From contig NZ_FMCX01000003.1 of assembly GCF_900091555.1 (NCBI RefSeq), positions 248,001 through 312,000 on the forward strand: 64,000 bases of DNA, read 5' to 3'. The notes under the pieces are model-generated. The model worked only from the letters and a program-made list of their open reading frames with translations, was not told where the DNA came from and made no database searches. The position numbers and the translations under genes were made by a program. This DNA comes from Micromonospora mirobrigensis. GTDB lineage: Bacteria > Actinomycetota > Actinomycetes > Mycobacteriales > Micromonosporaceae. Shown here piece after piece: positions 8,842-17,667 of this stretch. How positions within the stretch are numbered: position 1 is the first letter of the stretch; each line of letters opens with the position of its first letter.

Positions 8842-9597
8842 TTGGAGACTTTTCTACCCACATATCGTGACCAGTTCCGATTCGGGCTCGTTGCGCAGGA
8901 CGTGGGGGTTGCACTCAGAGACGCACGGCGGTCGGTGACCAGTTGGTGCCGACGCCACACCATCGGCGGTGACGGGGCGGTGGCAGCCGTCCGTCGCGGA
9001 CAGCGGCAGGGCGAGCCGGGAACGCTCAGTCGCGAACAGGAACTCGAACTGATCGACACGCTGCGGGGCACCTACCCCGACGAGTTCGGCCTCGACGAGG
9101 AGCTCTGGACGCGGCAGAGCCTCACCACGTTGATCCAACGTCGGTTCGCCGAGGGGATGGACCCGGGCGAGGTCGGGGCGTACCTGCGGGCCTGGGGGTT
9201 GGGTCCGCGCGAGCCCCGGGAGCGGGCCTGCGGCCTCTGCGTGGGCGCGGTCGAGCGCTGGGCGCGCCTGGAGTACCCGGCGATCACCCGGGCCGCCCAG
9301 GAGCACCAGGCCGAGGTCTACTGGATCGGCCGGGTACGCCTGCGCGGCACCATGCCGGCCGCCGACGTGATCTCCGCCGTCTCCGCCCGGGGCCGGGTCC
9401 GGTTCATGATCACCACACCGTCGGTCGACCCGCCGCTCCCCCGCGACTTCGTGCTGCGGCTCAGCGGTGCCGAGGAGCGGACCGTGCACCTGATCGTGGA
9501 CGGCTCCTGGCCCAGGAACGAGTGGCCCCGCCGCCTCCCCCGCCGCATCGTCCTGCACCCCCTCCCCAGCTGCGGCCGCACCCTGGCCGCCGCCTGA
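8842..9597 (+). CDS. Degenerate, probably domesticated IS630-type transposase
   Basis: About 251 residues aligning by eye with IS630-family transposases. An N-terminal helix-turn-helix/winged-helix region (VALRDARRSVTSWCRRH, then LSREQELELIDTLRGTYPDE, LWTRQSLTTLIQRRF and VGAYLRAWGLGPREPRERA) is followed by a shortened RNase H-like part (AEVYWIGRVRLRG, DVISAVSARGRVRFMI, TVHLIVDGSWPRNEWPR). The first catalytic Asp region (usually W-x-D-E-x-G-L-R) reads WIGRVRLRG. An internal block is missing and the last catalytic Glu region is absent, so it cannot transpose. The frame is open with normal composition, suggesting a retained DNA-binding role. The start is uncertain: TTG 8842 or GTG 8902. No terminal inverted repeats seen. 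Confidence 0.65.
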   Translation: METFLPTYRDQFRFGLVAQDVGVALRDARRSVTSWCRRHTIGGDGAVAAVRRGQRQGEPGTLSREQELELIDTLRGTYPDEFGLDEELWTRQSLTTLIQRRFAEGMDPGEVGAYLRAWGLGPREPRERACGLCVGAVERWARLEYPAITRAAQEHQAEVYWIGRVRLRGTMPAADVISAVSARGRVRFMITTPSVDPPLPRDFVLRLSGAEERTVHLIVDGSWPRNEWPRRLPRRIVLHPLPSCGRTLAAA

Positions 9598-9626
9598 CCC
9601 CCCACCCCCCGCCCCGCCTCATCCCG

Positions 9627-9684
9627 TCGATCATGAAGTTGGCGTCGCCGAGGAGATCCACACCGACGCCAACTTCATGATCGA
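9627..9684. repeat. 21-bp perfect inverted repeat
   Basis: Arms 9627-9647 and 9664-9684 are perfect reverse complements around a 16-nt spacer. The core is ATCATGAAGTTGGCGTCG. It lies 29 nt after the transposase-like gene and 83 nt before tRNA-Arg. Its AT content is higher than its surroundings. It could be a bidirectional terminator or a copy of a dispersed palindromic element; I see no second copy in this window. Confidence 0.75.
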
Positions 9685-9721
9685 TGCGCCGGGTGGGCGG
9701 CGCGCGGGGCGGGGATACCGA

Positions 9722-9752
9722 TTCGGAGTTCCGGGTGGGGGTTTGCTACTCT
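9722..9752 (+). promoter_or_regulatory. Candidate promoter for tRNA-Arg
   Basis: TACTCT at 9747-9752 matches a -10 box, with TTCGGA at 9722-9727 as a weak -35 and a 19-nt spacer. Transcription would start about 8 nt before the mature tRNA. Confidence 0.4.
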
Positions 9753-9766
9753 TCTCGGGTCGCTGA

Positions 9767-9838
9767 GCCCCCGTAGCTCAGGGGATAGAGCACCGCCCTC
9801 CGGAGGCGGGGGCGCAGGTTCGAATCCTGCCGGGGGCA
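9767..9838 (+). tRNA. tRNA-Arg (anticodon CCG)
   Basis: Complete cloverleaf. Acceptor GCCCCCG pairs with CGGGGGC; D stem GCTC/GAGC; anticodon stem CCGCC/GGCGG around CTCCGGA gives anticodon CCG, reading CGG; T arm is CAGGTTCGAATCCTG. Discriminator A; the 3' CCA is not encoded. CGG is a heavily used codon in this genome. Confidence 0.96.
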
Positions 9839-9856
9839 CACAACCGTTCCGCACGA

Positions 9857-9886
9857 AGACGCCGAGGCTGGCCAGCCTCGGCGTCT
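9857..9886 (+). terminator. Terminator of the tRNA gene
   Basis: A perfect 30-nt palindrome (15 bp each side, centred on GGCC) beginning 18 nt after the tRNA and followed by GTGTTTCTCG. Confidence 0.85.
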
Positions 9887-10121
9887 GTGTTTCTCGTCTC
9901 GTTGGTCGCACCGGGCCGGCGGTCGGCGGCCGAGTCGTTCGCGGCGCCGACGCCGGTGCGTCCGGCGCGGCGGGGACGGAACCCGGCACGAGAAACCGAC
10001 AACCGGCCGCGGAAGTCCCGGCCCGCCGACCGGACGATGCGACGCTCAGCCCACCGGTATTGCCGGATTGTTACGCGATACACCCCTCCAGCACTTGCCA
10101 CCCGCCTCCCAGCCGCAATAC

Positions 10122-10133
10122 GTTGCCGTCAAC
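10122..10133. promoter_or_regulatory. Candidate operator upstream of the sugar ABC operon
   Basis: Inverted repeat GTTG-CCGT-CAAC followed by further CAAC/AAC repeats, inside the AT-rich leader of mmsA. ROK and LacI-type sugar regulators often bind TTG...CAA half-sites, and a ROK gene follows the operon. Inference only. Confidence 0.35.
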
Positions 10134-10174
10134 AACAAATCAAAGATGAAGCTCTTACGCGTTCGGAGGCTTCC

Positions 10175-10195
10175 ATGACGTTGGCGAGGCGGTGA
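10175..10195 (+). CDS. Possible 6-codon leader peptide MTLARR
   Basis: An ATG preceded at optimal distance by GGAGG encodes MTLARR and stops 4 nt before the mmsA ATG. The best Shine-Dalgarno of the region belongs to this mini-ORF. mmsA could then be translated by re-initiation, or the AGGCGG inside the mini-ORF could serve mmsA directly. Confidence 0.3.
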   Translation: MTLARR

Positions 10196-10199
10196 AACG

Positions 10200-11747
10200 A
10201 TGAGCGAGGCTCCCACCCTCCTGGAGATGCGCTCCATCACCAAGGAGTTCCCCGGGGTCAAGGCCCTTGCCGACGTCAACCTGGTGGTGCGCGCCGGCGA
10301 GATCCACGCCATCTGCGGCGAGAACGGTGCCGGCAAGTCCACGCTGATGAAGGTCCTCAGTGGGGTCTACCCGTACGGCACCTACGACGGCCAGATCATC
10401 TACCAGGGCGCGGAGACCAGGTTCGCCGACATCCGGGCCAGCGAGAACGCCGGAATCGTGATCATCCACCAGGAGCTCGCGCTGATTCCGGGCATGTCGA
10501 TCGCCGAGAACATCTTCCTCGGCAACGAACCGCGCAAGCGGGGCGCGATCGACTGGAAGGCCGCGAACCGGATGGCCCTGGACCTGATGGCCCGGGTCGG
10601 CCTGCAGGAGGACCCGGACACCCTGATCAAGGACATCGGGGTCGGCAAGCAGCAGCTGGTGGAGATCGCCAAGGCGTTCGCCAAGGACGTGAAGCTGCTG
10701 ATCCTGGACGAGCCGACGGCCGCGCTGAACGAGGCGGACTCCAGGCACCTGCTGGACCTGCTGCGAGGGTTCCGCTCGCGCGGCGTCACCTCGATCATGA
10801 TCTCGCACAAGCTGAACGAGATCGAGGCGATCGCCGACCAGATCACCATCCTGCGCGACGGCCGGACCGTGGAGACCCTCGACGTCAAGGCGGACGGGGT
10901 CGACGAGGACCGGATCGTGCGGGGCATGGTCGGCCGTGAGCTGGGCAGCCGGTTCCCGGACCACACCCCGAAGATCGGCGAGGTCTTCTTCGAGGTCCGC
11001 GACTGGAACGTGCGACACCCGATCTCCGCCGAGCGGCAGGTCTGCAAGAACGAGAGCTTCGTGGTGCGCCGCGGCGAGATCGTCGGCTTCGCCGGCCTGA
11101 TGGGCGCGGGCCGCACGGAACTCGCGATGAGCGTCTTCGGCCGCTCCTACGGGGTGTTCGAGTCGGGCACGATCATCAAGGACGGCAAGGAGATCGTGCT
11201 GAAGTCGGTCGCGGACGCGATCGCCCACGGGCTCGCGTACGTCAGCGAGGACCGCAAGGCGATCGGCCTCAACCTGCTCGACGACATCAAGTCGTCGACG
11301 GTGGCCGCCAAGCTGTCCAAGATCTCCCACCACGGCGTCCTGAGCGAGGTCGAGGAATACCAGGCGGCCGAGTCGTACCGCAAGGAGTTGCGGACCAAGG
11401 CCCCGACGGTCGACGAGGGCGTCGCCAAGCTCTCCGGCGGCAACCAGCAGAAGGTCGTCCTGGCGAAGTGGATGTTCACCGACCCGGACCTGCTGATCCT
11501 CGACGAGCCGACGCGCGGCATCGACGTGGGCGCCAAGTACGAGATCTACGGCATCATCCAGCGGCTCGCCGACCAGGGCAAGGGCGTCATCGTCATCTCC
11601 TCGGAGCTGCCTGAGCTGATCGGGCTCTGCGACCGCATCTACACCGTGTTCGAAGGCGCCATCACCGGCGAGATCGCCCGGGCCGACGCCACCCCGGAAA
11701 ACCTCATGAAGCAGATGACCTCGACGAAGAAGATGGCCAACCGATGA
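10200..11747 (+). CDS. mmsA: Sugar ABC transporter ATPase (MmsA/GguA type, two NBDs)
   Basis: ATPase of a CUT2-class monosaccharide importer, 515 residues with two fused nucleotide-binding domains. NBD1 has Walker [10 protein letters not shown] (40-48) and Walker [15 protein letters not shown]2 has the degenerate Walker [10 protein letters not shown], signature [14 protein letters not shown] and Walker [13 protein letters not shown]. The degenerate second site is normal for this class. It resembles the multiple-monosaccharide transporters GguA/MmsA (xylose, glucose, galactose, arabinose in other bacteria). The permease start overlaps its stop by 4 nt. Confidence 0.93.
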   Translation: MSEAPTLLEMRSITKEFPGVKALADVNLVVRAGEIHAICGENGAGKSTLMKVLSGVYPYGTYDGQIIYQGAETRFADIRASENAGIVIIHQELALIPGMSIAENIFLGNEPRKRGAIDWKAANRMALDLMARVGLQEDPDTLIKDIGVGKQQLVEIAKAFAKDVKLLILDEPTAALNEADSRHLLDLLRGFRSRGVTSIMISHKLNEIEAIADQITILRDGRTVETLDVKADGVDEDRIVRGMVGRELGSRFPDHTPKIGEVFFEVRDWNVRHPISAERQVCKNESFVVRRGEIVGFAGLMGAGRTELAMSVFGRSYGVFESGTIIKDGKEIVLKSVADAIAHGLAYVSEDRKAIGLNLLDDIKSSTVAAKLSKISHHGVLSEVEEYQAAESYRKELRTKAPTVDEGVAKLSGGNQQKVVLAKWMFTDPDLLILDEPTRGIDVGAKYEIYGIIQRLADQGKGVIVISSELPELIGLCDRIYTVFEGAITGEIARADATPENLMKQMTSTKKMANR

Positions 11748-13042
11748 GCCGACTGAAGGACCTGCAGAAGAACCTGTTCGGAGGGACCACCTCCAACGCT
11801 CGCCAGTTCGGGATGATCTTCACCCTGGTGGCGATCGTCGTGCTGTTCCAGATCCTGACCGACGGGCTGACCCTTCGGTCGGACAACCTGATCGCGCTGT
11901 TCCAGCAGAACTCGTACATTCTGATCCTGGCGATCGGGATGCTGATGGTGATCGTCGCCGGGCACATCGACCTGTCGGTCGGCTCGGTCGCGGCGTTCGC
12001 GGGCATCCTGGTGGCCAAGTCGATGACCGACTGGTCGCTGCCCTGGCCGGTCGCCATCCTGTTCGGCCTGCTGGTCGGTGCCGCGATCGGCGCCTGGCAG
12101 GGCTTCTGGGTGGCGTACATCGGGGTGCCGGCGTTCATCGTCACCCTGGCCGGGATGCTGCTCTTCCGGGGTGGCAACCAGTACATCGGTAACGCCAACA
12201 CCATCCCGGTGCCGGAGGGCTTCCGGACGATCGGCTCGGGCTTCCTGCCCGAGTTCGGCCCTAACACCGGCTACAACAACGCGACCCTGTTGCTCGGTCT
12301 GGCCGCCGCGGTCGCCGTCGTGTGGCGCGAGTTCCAGGCCCGCAAGACCCGTCGGGAGATGGACGCCGACCCCGCCCCGATGTGGATCTCGGTGCTCCGG
12401 ATGGCCGTCATGGTCGGCGTGATCGTCTTCGCCAGCCTGCGGTTCGCCAGCGGCCGGGTCGGCACCAGCTTCCCGATCTCCGGGATCATCCTGCTGGTGC
12501 TGGTGATCGCGTACTCCTTCTACACCCGCAACACGGCCGGTGGCCGGCACATCTACGCGGTGGGCGGCAACTCCCGGGCGGCCGAGCTGTCCGGCGTGAA
12601 GCTCAAGCGGGTCAACTTCTTCGTCATGATGAACATGTCCGTCCTGGCCGCGCTGGCCGGCATGATCTTCGTGGCCCGTTCGGCGGCCTCCGGTCCGCAG
12701 GACGGCAACGGCTGGGAACTGGACGCCATCGCCGCGGTCTTCATCGGTGGCGCAGCCGTCTCCGGCGGTATCGGGACCATCAGCGGCTCGATCGTCGGTG
12801 GTCTCGTCATGGCCGTGCTCAACAACGGCCTGCAGTTGATGGGCGTCGGCACCGACCGCGTCCAGATCATCAAGGGCCTGGTCCTGCTGCTGGCCGTCGC
12901 CATCGACGTCTACAACAAGAGCCAGGGGCGCTTCTCGGTCATCGGGAGCCTGATGCGGCCGTTCCGCCGCGACGACTCCGCCCCACCCGCCTCACCGCCG
13001 GACGCGGAGCGCGAGCCCGCCAAGGCAGCGGTGTCCGGCTGA
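11744..13042 (+). CDS. mmsB: Sugar ABC transporter permease (MmsB/GguB type)
   Basis: Polytopic inner-membrane permease of the BPD_transp_2/CUT2 class, 432 residues with about ten helices. Characteristic stretches are [39 protein letters not shown] and [26 protein letters not shown]. The loop before helix ~7 and the hydrophilic C-terminal tail are long, as in GguB. ATGA overlap with mmsA gives tight coupling; the binding-protein gene follows after 51 nt. Confidence 0.93.
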   Translation: MSRLKDLQKNLFGGTTSNARQFGMIFTLVAIVVLFQILTDGLTLRSDNLIALFQQNSYILILAIGMLMVIVAGHIDLSVGSVAAFAGILVAKSMTDWSLPWPVAILFGLLVGAAIGAWQGFWVAYIGVPAFIVTLAGMLLFRGGNQYIGNANTIPVPEGFRTIGSGFLPEFGPNTGYNNATLLLGLAAAVAVVWREFQARKTRREMDADPAPMWISVLRMAVMVGVIVFASLRFASGRVGTSFPISGIILLVLVIAYSFYTRNTAGGRHIYAVGGNSRAAELSGVKLKRVNFFVMMNMSVLAALAGMIFVARSAASGPQDGNGWELDAIAAVFIGGAAVSGGIGTISGSIVGGLVMAVLNNGLQLMGVGTDRVQIIKGLVLLLAVAIDVYNKSQGRFSVIGSLMRPFRRDDSAPPASPPDAEREPAKAAVSG

Positions 13043-13093
13043 CGGCCACCGACCTCTCCACCCCGTTCCACTTCCAGAAAGGCAAGTCCCCTC

Positions 13094-14200
13094 ATGCGTA
13101 GATTCTTCGGCACGTCGGTGGTCGCTGTCAGCGCCGCCGCCATGCTGGCCCTCGCTGGCTGCGGCTCCGGCCGTGACGGCGACTCCGGCAGCGGCTCCGG
13201 CGGCGACGCCAAGGGCTTCGCGGCCAACTCCCTGATCGGTGTCGCCCTGCCGGCCAAGACCTCGGAGAACTGGGTCCTCGCCGGTGACCTGTTCACCAAC
13301 GATCTCAAGGAGGCCGGTTTCCAGGCTGACGTGCAGTACGCCGGCGCGTCGACCACGGTCGCCGACCAGCAGGCCCAGATCACCGCCATGGTCACCAAGG
13401 GCGCCAAGGTCATCGTCATCGGCGCCACCGACGCCGCGCAGCTGTCGACCCAGGTCGCCGCGGCCCACCAGGCCGGCGTGAAGGTGATCGCGTACGACCG
13501 GCTGATCACCAACACCCCGGACCTGGACTACTACGTCGCGTTCGACAACTACAAGGTCGGCCAGCTCCAGGGCCAGGCCCTGCTGGACGGCATGAAGGCC
13601 AAGAAGCCGACCGGCCCGTACAACATCGAGCTCTTCTCCGGCTCGCCGGACGACAACAACGCCGGGGTCTTCTTCAACGGCGCGATGAGCGTGCTCAAGC
13701 CGGAGATCGACAAGGGCAACGTGGTCGTCGCCTCGGGCCAGAAGGACGTCAAGCAGACCGCCATCCAGGGCTGGAAGGCCGAGGGTGCGCAGGCCCGCAT
13801 GGACCAGCTGCTGACCTCCACCTACGGCACCAAGCAGCTGGACGGCGTCCTGTCCCCGAACGACACCCTGGCCCGCGCGATCCTGACCTCGGTCAAGGGC
13901 GCCGGCAAGCCGACCCCGGTCGTCACCGGTCAGGACTCCGAGGTCGAGTCGGTGAAGTCGATCATGGCTGGTCAGCAGTACATGACGATCAACAAGGACA
14001 CCCGGAACCTGGTCAAGCAGACCGTCGCCATGGTGAAGTCCCTGCAGGCCGGCGAGAAGCCGGAGATCAACGACACGAAGTCGTACAACAACGGCAGCAA
14101 GGTCGTCGACACCTACCTGCTCCCGCCGGTCGCCGTGACCAAGGCGAACGCCGCCGAGGCGTACGCGAACGACCCGAAGCTCGGGCCGCTCACCAAGTAG
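13094..14200 (+). CDS. chvE: Sugar-binding lipoprotein (ChvE/XylF type)
   Basis: Extracytoplasmic substrate-binding protein of the importer, 368 residues. The signal peptide ends in lipobox LAGC (Cys23) and is followed by a Gly/Ser/Asp linker. The mature part has the periplasmic-binding-protein type 1 fold: IGVALPAKTSENWVLAGDLF, VTKGAKVIVIGATDAAQLS, VIAYDRLITNTPDLDYYVAFDNYKVG, ELFSGSPDDNNA and VVTGQDSEVESV. The closest recognisable group is ChvE/XylF (xylose, glucose, galactose); the exact sugar cannot be read from sequence. It is the last gene of the operon, before a strong terminator. Confidence 0.92.
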   Translation: MRRFFGTSVVAVSAAAMLALAGCGSGRDGDSGSGSGGDAKGFAANSLIGVALPAKTSENWVLAGDLFTNDLKEAGFQADVQYAGASTTVADQQAQITAMVTKGAKVIVIGATDAAQLSTQVAAAHQAGVKVIAYDRLITNTPDLDYYVAFDNYKVGQLQGQALLDGMKAKKPTGPYNIELFSGSPDDNNAGVFFNGAMSVLKPEIDKGNVVVASGQKDVKQTAIQGWKAEGAQARMDQLLTSTYGTKQLDGVLSPNDTLARAILTSVKGAGKPTPVVTGQDSEVESVKSIMAGQQYMTINKDTRNLVKQTVAMVKSLQAGEKPEINDTKSYNNGSKVVDTYLLPPVAVTKANAAEAYANDPKLGPLTK

Positions 14201-14224
14201 TCCGCACGGACAGTCAGTGACACG

Positions 14225-14255
14225 GGGGTCCTGGAAGTCTTTCTTCCGGGACCCC
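14225..14255 (+). terminator. Terminator of the sugar ABC operon
   Basis: Stem GGGGTCC/GGACCCC with an internal mismatch and a second GGAAG/CTTCC segment around a TCTTT loop; TTCGTC follows. Located 24 nt after the chvE stop. Confidence 0.8.
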
Positions 14256-14311
14256 TTCGTCATGACGGGCTCCCGCCCGTCGCGCGCGACCCGGAGGGAG
14301 GAGACCAGAGC

Positions 14312-15547
14312 GTGGTGACACCCGTACGTCCCGGACTCGCCCGGCCCTCCCGCGGCCCGGACTTCCCGACCCCCTCGGCGCCCGGCGCCAGCCAGGAGGA
14401 GATCCGGCGACAGAACCTCGGCGCGGTACTGCGCCACGTGCACGTCCACGGCCCCACCTCGCGGGCCGAACTGACCGCCCGGCTCGGCCTCAACCGCAGC
14501 ACGATCGGCGCGCTCGCCGCCGACCTCACCGCCGTCGGCCTCGTCACCGAGGAGGCGCCGACCGCCACCCGTCGGGCCGGCCGGCCGTCACTGGTGGTCA
14601 GCCCCCGGTCCGACCGGGTCTACGCGCACGGACTGAGCATCGACGCGGACCGGCTGCGGGCCGCCCGGGTCGGCCTCGGCGGCCGCATCCTCGACCGGCG
14701 CGAGACCGCTCGCCCCCGTGGCATGTCGCCCCTGGACGCCGTCGCACCACTGGCCGGTCTCGTCCGGGACATGGAGTGCGCGGTCACGGACGACGCCCTC
14801 TTCGTGGGCGGCGCGGTCGCCGTCACCGACACCACCCGGGACCTCGACGGCCGGCTGCGGATCGGCGGCACCGACACGCTCGGCGCCGCGCTCGACGCCG
14901 AACTGGGCGCCCGGCCGGGCTTCGTCACCGGCGACCTGGCCGACATCGCCGGTCTCGCCGAGCACGTCCGCGGAGTGGCGGCCGGCGTCGACGACGTCGT
15001 CTACCTGCACGGTGACCTGGGCGTCAGCGCCGGCATCATCATCGGCGGCCGGCTGGTCACCGGCCACCGCGGGCACGGTGGAAAGGTCGGCCACATGGTG
15101 GTCAGGCCGGCCGGCGTGCCCTGCGGTTGCGGCTCGCGCGGCTGCTGGGAGACCGAGATCGGCGAGGCCGCGCTGCTCCGCCACAGCGGCCGGGACCCGG
15201 CCGACGGGGACGCCGTGCCCGGCATCCTCTGCGCCGCGGCCGACGGCGAACCGACTGCCGTGGCCGCCGTCGAACGGGTCGCCGACTGGCTCGGCTTCGG
15301 CGTCGCCAACCTGGTCAACATCGTCAACCCGGACACGGTGGTGTTCGGCGGCGCGCTACGCGCCATCTACCTGGCCGGGTCGGCCACGGTCCACCGTCGC
15401 CTCGATGCGATGGCGCTGCCGGCCTCCCGGGAACACGTGCAGTTGCGGGCGGCGATGCTCGGCCGGGACGCCGCCCTGATCGGGGCCGCCGAGCTGGCCT
15501 TCGACCAGCTGCTGGCGGATCCGCTCAACGCCGGCCTGCCCAACTGA
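14312..15547 (+). CDS. ROK-family transcriptional regulator (NagC/XylR type)
   Basis: 411-residue repressor-type ROK protein. A winged HTH (RRQNLGAVLRHVHVHGPTSRAELTARLGLNRSTIGALAADL) occupies ~residues 30-85. The ROK sugar-kinase fold follows, with GDLGVSAGIIIGGRL, HGGKVGHMVV and the zinc motif CGCGSRGCWETE. Such proteins sense a sugar or sugar phosphate and repress uptake genes. Its position after the ABC operon suggests that operon as target. The start is one of two tandem GTG codons (14312 or 14315) behind GGAGGGAGGAG. It is convergent with, and 15 nt from, the LigD-like gene. Confidence 0.9.
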   Translation: MVTPVRPGLARPSRGPDFPTPSAPGASQEEIRRQNLGAVLRHVHVHGPTSRAELTARLGLNRSTIGALAADLTAVGLVTEEAPTATRRAGRPSLVVSPRSDRVYAHGLSIDADRLRAARVGLGGRILDRRETARPRGMSPLDAVAPLAGLVRDMECAVTDDALFVGGAVAVTDTTRDLDGRLRIGGTDTLGAALDAELGARPGFVTGDLADIAGLAEHVRGVAAGVDDVVYLHGDLGVSAGIIIGGRLVTGHRGHGGKVGHMVVRPAGVPCGCGSRGCWETEIGEAALLRHSGRDPADGDAVPGILCAAADGEPTAVAAVERVADWLGFGVANLVNIVNPDTVVFGGALRAIYLAGSATVHRRLDAMALPASREHVQLRAAMLGRDAALIGAAELAFDQLLADPLNAGLPN

Positions 15548-15562
15548 CCGGGACGCGACGGT

Positions 15563-16522
15563 TCAGCCGGCGTCCCGCCGGGCCCGGGCCCGGCGCCGCC
15601 CCTCGTGCATCGCCTGCACCCGGGCCACCGGGATGGTCCGCCCCTCGGCGACGAGTTCGGTGGGGAGACGCTGCGGCGCGGGCATCTGCGCCGACCACGG
15701 ATCCCCCGTGCCGACCAGCGCGGGCACCGTCCGCACGGTGAAGTCCGCCGGGCGCACCCGGGGCAGGTCCTCCCAGGCCACCGGGAAGGAGACCGGCAGG
15801 CCGGGCCGGATCCGCGGGCTGTACGCCGCGACCACCGTCGCCCCGCCGGCCCGGGTCGGGTCCACGAACACCCGGCCACCCCGGTCCTCGCGGATGAAGG
15901 CGGTGGTGGCAAGCGCCGGGTCGAGCCGCTCGGTGTGCACGGCGAGCGCTCTGGTGGCGGCAGCCGCCTCCTCGGCGGTGGTCGCGTCGACCACCGGCAC
16001 GAACACGTGCAGGCCCTTCGCGCCGCTGGTCTTCACCGCCCCGGTGAGGCCGAGGTCGCCGAGCGCCCGGCGGACCAGGCCGGCGGTGCGGACGACCGCG
16101 TCGAACGCGTCCCCTTCCGGCGGGTCGAGGTCCAGCACCAGGTGGGTGGGGCGGTCCGGGCGGGCGGCCTTCCCCAGGGTCGGGTGGTACTCGACCGCCC
16201 GCTGGTTGGCGAACCAGAGCAGGGTACGCCGGTCGTCGCAGAGCGCGTACGAGATCTCCCGGTGCGACGCCTCGGCCCAGACCGGCGTCCGGCGCACCCA
16301 GTCGGGGGTGTACCTCGGCAGGTTCTTCTGCATGAACGGCGGCTGGCCCGGGCGGACCCGGATGACCGACAGCGGGCGGTCCCGCAGCTCTGGCAGGATC
16401 CGGTCGGCCATCGCGTCCAGGTAGTCGACCAGGTCCCGCTTGGTCGCGTCCGCCACGTCGGACAGCGGCTGATCGAGGCTGGTCAGCGCCACCCCGTCCC
16501 GGGTCTCGTCGGCTCCGCTCAT
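15563..16522 (-). CDS. ligD: LigD-type polymerase domain (archaeo-eukaryotic primase superfamily), stand-alone
   Basis: 319-residue primase/polymerase-fold protein matching the PolDom of DNA ligase D. The metal ligands are Asp131 and Asp133 (HLVLDLDPPEG) and Asp221 (RVFVDPTRAGG). KTSGAKGLHVFVP (His172) is the nucleotide-binding segment. No ligase or phosphoesterase domain is attached, as with stand-alone mycobacterial PolD1/PolD2-type proteins used in NHEJ or gap filling. No Ku gene is visible here. The ATG is at 16520-16522. It lies 139 nt downstream of the PEP mutase-family gene on the same strand. Confidence 0.92.
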   Translation of the reverse strand: MSGADETRDGVALTSLDQPLSDVADATKRDLVDYLDAMADRILPELRDRPLSVIRVRPGQPPFMQKNLPRYTPDWVRRTPVWAEASHREISYALCDDRRTLLWFANQRAVEYHPTLGKAARPDRPTHLVLDLDPPEGDAFDAVVRTAGLVRRALGDLGLTGAVKTSGAKGLHVFVPVVDATTAEEAAAATRALAVHTERLDPALATTAFIREDRGGRVFVDPTRAGGATVVAAYSPRIRPGLPVSFPVAWEDLPRVRPADFTVRTVPALVGTGDPWSAQMPAPQRLPTELVAEGRTIPVARVQAMHEGRRRARARRDAG

Positions 16523-16661
16523 CCGATCACCCTCCCGGGTGGCCGCTCGGCGGTCAACCCGCCGCGTCGCCAGCTCCGACCGACGGCGGCGCTGCCGGGC
16601 CCGTCCCGAGCGGTTGAAAGGGGCACTTCCTATCCCGAAAGCGTTGACCGGGGGCCCGTGC

Positions 16662-17423
16662 TCACGCGGTGAACGGGTCGCGGCCGTCCCGCACGGCGGT
16701 CAGCATCCGGGCCGCCCGGGCACGGGCGGCCGCGTACACGCCGGAGCCGTAGCTGATCCGGGCCACGCCCAGCCCGGCCAGCTCCGCCGGCCCGGGCACG
16801 TCGCGGCGGGCCAGCACGTTGACCGGCGCGTCGACCGCCTCGACGAACCGTCCGATCAGCGTCGGGTCGCCCAGGACGATCGGGTAGACGCAGTCGGCGC
16901 CGGCCGCCAGGTAGCGCCGGGCCCGGTCGACCGCGGCGTCGAGCAGCTCACCGTGGTCGGCGGTGGCGTGCAGGAAGACGTCGACCCGGGCGTTGACCAC
17001 CAGGCCGGCGCCGGCCGCCGACCGGAGCGCGGCGAGCAGGGCGACCTGCTCGGCCGGGTCGACCAGGGCGCCGGTACGCGGGTCGGAGTCCTCGATGTTG
17101 CAGCCGACCGCCCCGGTGGCGAGCAGCCGCTCGGCCAGTTCGGCCGGGCCCAGCCCGTACCCCCGTTCGATGTCCGCGGTGACCGGCACGTCGACGGCGG
17201 CGACGATCCGGGCGACCGCGTCGAGCATCGCGTCGACCGGGGTGGCCTCGCCGTCGGCATGGCCCAGCGACTCGGCGACGGCGCCACTGCTGGTGGCGAC
17301 GGCCGGGAAGCCGGCCCGGGCGACGGCCTTCGCGGAGCCGGGGTCCCAGGCGTTGGGCAGGATCAGCGGGTCGCCGGGGCGGTGCAGGGCGCGCAGCGCG
17401 GCGGCGCGGTCGGTCAGCGTCAT
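16662..17423 (-). CDS. Isocitrate lyase/PEP mutase superfamily protein
   Basis: 253-residue alpha/beta-barrel enzyme of the PEP mutase/isocitrate lyase superfamily. Recognisable parts are LILPNAWDPGSAKAVARAGF, VAESLGH, the metal-site segment TADIERGYG, NIEDSD and NARVDVFL. It lacks the KKCGH catalytic loop of true isocitrate and methylisocitrate lyases, so a small-molecule lyase or phosphonopyruvate-type activity is more likely; substrate unknown. I place the start at ATG 17423; an upstream in-frame extension lacks family similarity. Divergent from the tetR region. Confidence 0.88.
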   Translation of the reverse strand: MTLTDRAAALRALHRPGDPLILPNAWDPGSAKAVARAGFPAVATSSGAVAESLGHADGEATPVDAMLDAVARIVAAVDVPVTADIERGYGLGPAELAERLLATGAVGCNIEDSDPRTGALVDPAEQVALLAALRSAAGAGLVVNARVDVFLHATADHGELLDAAVDRARRYLAAGADCVYPIVLGDPTLIGRFVEAVDAPVNVLARRDVPGPAELAGLGVARISYGSGVYAAARARAARMLTAVRDGRDPFTA

Positions 17424-17667
17424 GACCCGATTGTCGGACGTCGACGGCGCCGGCCCGAGGGCCAATTCCGCTCGGCCGGAATGAGCCGTCCGGCGCGGGC
17501 GGGCCGCCGGGCGGCACAGCCCTCCGGCGGCCTACCCACCGAACTGGAGCGTCAGGTGGAGGGGATCGGCCCGGCCCTCACCTGGTCCGGAGAGTGGCTG
17601 GCGGACTGGACGGGCAGCGACGAGAACTGGCCGGACGGCCGGTTGTGGCGAACACCACCGAACTCAT

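Larger units (their letters stand above)
9887..10199 (+). other. Gene-free upstream region of the sugar transporter operon
   Basis: About 310 nt without a convincing gene. The first half is GC-rich and featureless. From about 10040 it becomes AT-richer (GATTGTTACGCGATAC, AATACGTTG, CAACAACAAATCAAAGATG), as expected for a promoter/operator region. It ends in a tiny leader ORF. No confident -35/-10 pair could be assigned. Confidence 0.5.

Noticed and set aside
9887..10195. 102-codon plus-strand ORF upstream of mmsA
   Set aside because: No ribosome site and basic low-complexity sequence; it spans the promoter/operator region. Only its last six codons have a good start context.
16600..16661. Possible hairpin (GAAAGGGGCACTTCC) between the PEP mutase-family and LigD-like genes
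   Set aside because: Pairing is only about 4 bp and imperfect; not enough to call a terminator.
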